A stretch of DNA of 64,000 nucleotides from Vibrio hannami (lineage in GTDB: Bacteria > Pseudomonadota > Gammaproteobacteria > Enterobacterales > Vibrionaceae): positions 1,674,001 to 1,738,000 of the forward strand of contig NZ_JARQZP010000003.1 in the NCBI RefSeq assembly GCF_029589055.1. Direction: 5' to 3'. Every line of letters begins with the position of its first letter. Within the stretch, counting starts at the first letter, position 1. Shown here piece by piece: positions 60,751 to 64,000 of this stretch. A program made the position numbers and the translations under genes. The notes under the pieces are model-generated. The model was not told the origin of the DNA. It worked only from the letters and a program-made list of their open reading frames with translations, and ran no database searches.

Positions 60751-62900
60751 TGACTTATCAGCCTCTGCTGTTGAGCTTTGAAGAAGCGGCACAACTTCGT
60801 AATGATCTGGGTAAAGAAACCATTCTTGGTAAAGCACTTGCTCGTGATATCAAACAGCTGGATGATTACATCCAGACGGTTGGAATTGAAGTTCCAGGGC
60901 ATGGCGAAGCGGGCGGTTATGAACATAACCGTCACAAGCAAAACTATATCCATATGGATATTGCTGGTCGTTTATTCCTAATTACGGAAGAGCAGAAGTA
61001 CGGTGATTACATCGTAGATATGCTTTCAGCTTATGCGGATGTATACCCGACACTGGAAAGCAACGTTAGCCGTGATACTAACCCTCCGGGTAAGTTGTTC
61101 CACCAGACTCTGAACGAGAATATGTGGATGCTTTACGCCTCTTGCGCATATAGCTGTGTTTTCCACACGCTTTCTGACGAGAAAAAAGCATTTATCGAAA
61201 CGAATCTGTTCCAGCCAATGATCGAGATGTTTGTGGTTACTTACGGTCATGATTTCGACATCGTACACAACCACGGTTTGTGGGCGGTTGCTGCTGTTGG
61301 TATCTGTGGTTACGCGATTAACGATCAGGAATCAGTAGATAAAGCGCTGTACGGCCTGAAACTGGATAAAGTAAGTGGTGGCTTCCTTGCTCAGCTTGAT
61401 CAATTGTTCTCGCCTGACGGTTACTATATGGAAGGCCCGTATTACCACCGTTTCTCACTACGCCCTATCTTCCTGTTCGCAGAGGCCATTGAGCGACGTC
61501 AGCCAGAGTTGAAGATCTACCAGCACAACGATTCTGTTATTAAGACAACGGCGGCTGCGGTAATGTCTACTGCATTCCCTGACGGCACGCTTCCGGCGTT
61601 AAACGATTCGTCAAAGACCATCAGCATCAATGATGAAGGCGTGATCATTGCGACATGTGTTAGCTATCAGCGTTATGAACAGACTGATACGCTAGTGAGC
61701 ATGGCGAATCACCAGCAAAATGTCTGGGTACATACTTCAGGCCAGACGCTATCCAATGCTGTTGCACAAACAGAAGATATCAAACCATTTAACTGGGGTA
61801 GCCTGTACGTTACTGATGGCCCGAAAGGCGAAAAGGGTGGTTTGACTATTCTACGTCACCGTGACAGCCAGGATGACGACACAATGGCACTAATGTGGTT
61901 TGGTCAGCACGGTTCTGATCATCAGTACCACTCTGCACTTGACCATGGTCACTATGATGGTTTGCACCTGAGTGTGTTTAACCGCGGTCACGAAGTGCTG
62001 CACGACTACGGTTTCGGCCGTTGGGTAAACGTAGAGCCTAAGTTCGGTGGCCGCTACATTCCTGAGAACAAGTCTTACTGTAAGCAGACAGTTGCCCACA
62101 ACACAGTAACAATTGATCAGAAAACCCAGAACAACTTCGATACTGCAACGGCAGAATCTCGATTTGGCCAGAAGCATTTCTTTGTCGCTGGCGATGAAAA
62201 GCTACAGGGTATGAGCGCGACTATTGAAGAGTACTATGAAGGTACTAAGATGCAGCGCAGCGTAATTCTTGCTGACCTTGAAGGGTTCGAGAAACCACTG
62301 GTTATCGACGTATACCGTATCGAAGCGGACAAAGAACATAGCTACGATCTACCTGTTCATTACAAAGGTCAGATTATCCGTACCGACTTTGACTACCAAA
62401 TCGAAAGTAAGCTAGCGCCAATGGGTGATAACTTTGGCTACCAGCACCTGTGGAACCTTGGTTCAGGTGAAGTAGAAGGAAGCTCGCTGGTTAGCTGGCT
62501 GCACGATTCTAGTTACTATTCATTAGTGACCAGTGCAACTAAGGAATCAAAAGTGTTCTTTACTCGCACAGGTGCCAATGATCCAGACTTTAACCTAAGA
62601 AACGAACCAGCGCTGATTTTGCGCCAGTCTGGCAAGGATCACGTGTTCGCTTCAGTACTAGAAACACACGGATACTTCAATGAGTCTATTGAAGCGTCTG
62701 TTGGTGCTCGTGGCCTGGTTAAGAAAACCGAAGTTATCGGACATAACGAAACAGGTACGGTAGTCGCAATTCATTTGGAAAGTGGCAAAACTTACAAGGT
62801 TGCCATCTCTAATCTTGAAGAATCTGCACAAAATGAGAGCCACGAAGTCTCGTTTGGTGAAGATAAATACGAATGGTCGGGACCATTCGCGATACTTTGA
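60750..62900 (+). CDS. Oligoalginate lyase, PL17 family (second tandem copy)
   Basis: This 716-residue paralogue of the preceding gene keeps every landmark: GYEHNRHKQNYIHMDIAGRLFL, IVHNHGLWAV (about N174, H175), GYYMEGPYYHRFSLRP, DHGHYDGLHLSVFNRGHEVL and YGFGRWVNVEPKFGGRYI. The copies correspond to the OalB/OalC type pair of V. splendidus and probably differ in preference for mannuronate or guluronate ends or oligomer length. Its ATG shares a base with the stop of the upstream gene, so translation is coupled. An intrinsic terminator follows. Confidence 0.9.
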   Translation: MTYQPLLLSFEEAAQLRNDLGKETILGKALARDIKQLDDYIQTVGIEVPGHGEAGGYEHNRHKQNYIHMDIAGRLFLITEEQKYGDYIVDMLSAYADVYPTLESNVSRDTNPPGKLFHQTLNENMWMLYASCAYSCVFHTLSDEKKAFIETNLFQPMIEMFVVTYGHDFDIVHNHGLWAVAAVGICGYAINDQESVDKALYGLKLDKVSGGFLAQLDQLFSPDGYYMEGPYYHRFSLRPIFLFAEAIERRQPELKIYQHNDSVIKTTAAAVMSTAFPDGTLPALNDSSKTISINDEGVIIATCVSYQRYEQTDTLVSMANHQQNVWVHTSGQTLSNAVAQTEDIKPFNWGSLYVTDGPKGEKGGLTILRHRDSQDDDTMALMWFGQHGSDHQYHSALDHGHYDGLHLSVFNRGHEVLHDYGFGRWVNVEPKFGGRYIPENKSYCKQTVAHNTVTIDQKTQNNFDTATAESRFGQKHFFVAGDEKLQGMSATIEEYYEGTKMQRSVILADLEGFEKPLVIDVYRIEADKEHSYDLPVHYKGQIIRTDFDYQIESKLAPMGDNFGYQHLWNLGSGEVEGSSLVSWLHDSSYYSLVTSATKESKVFFTRTGANDPDFNLRNEPALILRQSGKDHVFASVLETHGYFNESIEASVGARGLVKKTEVIGHNETGTVVAIHLESGKTYKVAISNLEESAQNESHEVSFGEDKYEWSGPFAIL

Positions 62901-62922
62901 TTGTTGTAGTTGTATTAAATTT

Positions 62923-62952
62923 GGCCGGTGAATATTACCGGCCTTTTTTTTT
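62923..62952 (+). terminator. Intrinsic terminator after the PL17 operon
   Basis: GGCCGGT and ACCGGCC pair around GAATATT, followed by nine Ts. Confidence 0.9.
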
Positions 62953-63247
62953 CTGTACTTACTGATAGCTGTGGTGAATTTCTAGTCTCTATTTATATGG
63001 GGACTGTGGATTTATTTTTACATTAAGTTCATACCATTATTCCACTCATTAATATCTTTTCTTCATTTTCTTATCATTAATCAGTATTGATGCGATCTAA
63101 CTCTGCTTTCGTCAAAAATGACTGCTAAATATCATTTTTAGTGAAACTTTTTCGAAAATGATGCTAAATTATATCCGCGGTTTCATTCCGTGCTTTTAGG
63201 TAAGTATTGAAATTTAAATAAGACAAAAATAAGTCAGAGAAATAAAC
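62953..63247. other. Upstream region of the porin gene
   Basis: These 295 AT-rich bases contain no open frame I trust. They should include the porin promoter and a 5' leader; abundant porins in vibrios are often targets of small RNAs here, but I see no pairing site I can name. Confidence 0.4.
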
Positions 63248-64000
63248 ATGAATAAGAAGTTCCTAACTGTTGCTATTTTCGGCGCTTTGTACACAACATC
63301 TTCTGTAGCAGCAACGCTATACTCGAACGAAGGCACTACTCTATCTGTAGGCGGTCATATGTCTGTTGCACTAGATAGCCACGGTGGCAACAGCGCAAAT
63401 GGCACAAACGCAAATACTGACACTGAAAATGAAGTGGGTATTTCTAGCCCTTCTCCACGTATCAACATCACTGGTATTCATGAGCTAGGCAATGGTTACA
63501 CTGTAGACGCTCGCGGTGAGTGGGCTACAAACATGCTTAACGGCGGTGAGAACGCATTTACTACTCGTCTTGGCTATCTTGGTATCTCTCATGAAGATCA
63601 CGGCCGTCTTGTTATCGGTACTCAGTGGGCACCATACTACAATGTGGCTGGTGTAGCAGATATGCCAATCTCGTTTGCCAACGACTTTATTTACAATAAC
63701 CACGGTAACCTAGGCACAGGTCGTGGTAACGATATGGTGAGCTACCGTAACAGCTTTGATTTCAACGACACGATGTCTGTAGACCTTGGTGTTGCATGGC
63801 AGGGTAAAAATATCTCCACGAACAGCACTACTAGTAGCGTGAGCGCTGTATACGATGATCGCGCTCAGGTTGCTCTTACTCTGAATGTTGCTAATTTTGC
63901 TCTTGGTTACGCATACAACGGAGGTGACTTCACTTTCACTCCTGGTGCAAGCACAAAAGATAAAGCAAAATCTAACCTTGTAAGTGCTAAATACGGCACG
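63248..64000 (+). CDS. Gram-negative general porin (OmpU/OmpH-like), 5' part
   Basis: The first 251 residues of a trimeric-type porin, open to the right edge. It has a signal peptide (1-22, ending SSVAA-TLYSNEG) and the family start TLYSNEGTTLSVGGHMSVALDS, then strands such as PRINITGIHELGNGYTVDARGEWATN and the L3 region LGYLGISHEDHGRLVIGTQWAPYYNVAGVADMPI. Codon bias suggests high expression. It follows the alginate lyases but carries no locus operator, so a specific link to alginate uptake is unproven; proximity makes it plausible. Confidence 0.85.
   Translation, partial: MNKKFLTVAIFGALYTTSSVAATLYSNEGTTLSVGGHMSVALDSHGGNSANGTNANTDTENEVGISSPSPRINITGIHELGNGYTVDARGEWATNMLNGGENAFTTRLGYLGISHEDHGRLVIGTQWAPYYNVAGVADMPISFANDFIYNNHGNLGTGRGNDMVSYRNSFDFNDTMSVDLGVAWQGKNISTNSTTSSVSAVYDDRAQVALTLNVANFALGYAYNGGDFTFTPGASTKDKAKSNLVSAKYGT

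Noticed and set aside
1..64000. CRISPR arrays, tRNA or rRNA genes, integrases, transposases, toxin-antitoxin or phage-defence systems
   Set aside because: Read through on both strands; no regularly spaced repeats, cloverleaf-like sequence or recognisable mobile or defence proteins were found.

Overview
The window looks like a Vibrio chromosome segment, most likely from the V. splendidus group or a near relative. It carries vibrio-type lap, putAP and alginate-degradation genes, has AT-rich intergenic DNA, and many proteins are recognisable as vibrio orthologues. I see no rRNA, tRNA, CRISPR array, insertion sequence or prophage.

Layout. 1-6.9 kb holds the 3' part of tmcA (broken reading frame), a FapA-type DUF342 protein, an NfeD protease plus slipin pair (slipin frame broken), a DM13 protein and NlpE. 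6.9-13.0 kb on the minus strand is the lapC-lapG-lapD-lapB operon, which exports a giant adhesin and controls its surface retention through c-di-GMP; no adhesin gene is in view. pdxH follows on the plus strand, then two paralogous coiled-coil/PEGA secreted proteins, one with a C-terminal FGE-sulfatase (SUMF1) domain. 17.4-23.9 kb is proline catabolism: an AraC regulator, a PutA without its DNA-binding and C-terminal domains, a separate small gene encoding that missing C-terminal domain, and putP. 24-30 kb is mostly single genes (zinc-ribbon protein, Lrp regulator, AlkC-like protein, envelope proteins, DUF445).

30-63 kb is dominated by an alginate/uronate catabolic locus in several blocks: a FadR-type GntR regulator, DEH reductase (dehR), a MATE transporter, an SSS symporter, a KdgM/N-type porin, a small membrane protein, a PL15 oligoalginate lyase, a YhcH protein, a TctCBA transporter with an RpiB/LacAB-family isomerase, the kdgF-kdgK-eda operon, and two tandem PL17 oligoalginate lyases. 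Expected flow: oligomers enter through the porin and symporter, PL15/PL17 enzymes release unsaturated monomers, KdgF speeds their linearisation to DEH, DehR reduces DEH to 2-keto-3-deoxygluconate, KdgK phosphorylates it, and Eda cleaves KDPG to pyruvate and glyceraldehyde 3-phosphate. A palindrome, ATTGTA-N-TACAAT, recurs in front of at least seven of these transcription units. It fits the FadR/FCD-GntR operator pattern TNGTNNNACNA, so it is probably the operator of the GntR protein at 30.2 kb.

44-52 kb interrupts this locus with apparently unrelated genes: a TPR-GGDEF cyclase, an orphan solute-binding protein (frame broken), a FISUMP protein, an AraC/SDR/AKR cassette and a DUF211/VIT-family pair.

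Five otherwise well-conserved genes each carry one single-base indel in a homopolymer run (tmcA, slipin, a lipoprotein, a DUF294 nucleotidyltransferase, a solute-binding protein). This pattern suggests uncorrected sequencing errors more than true gene decay. All functional calls come from reading sequence and from family knowledge; no database search was run.
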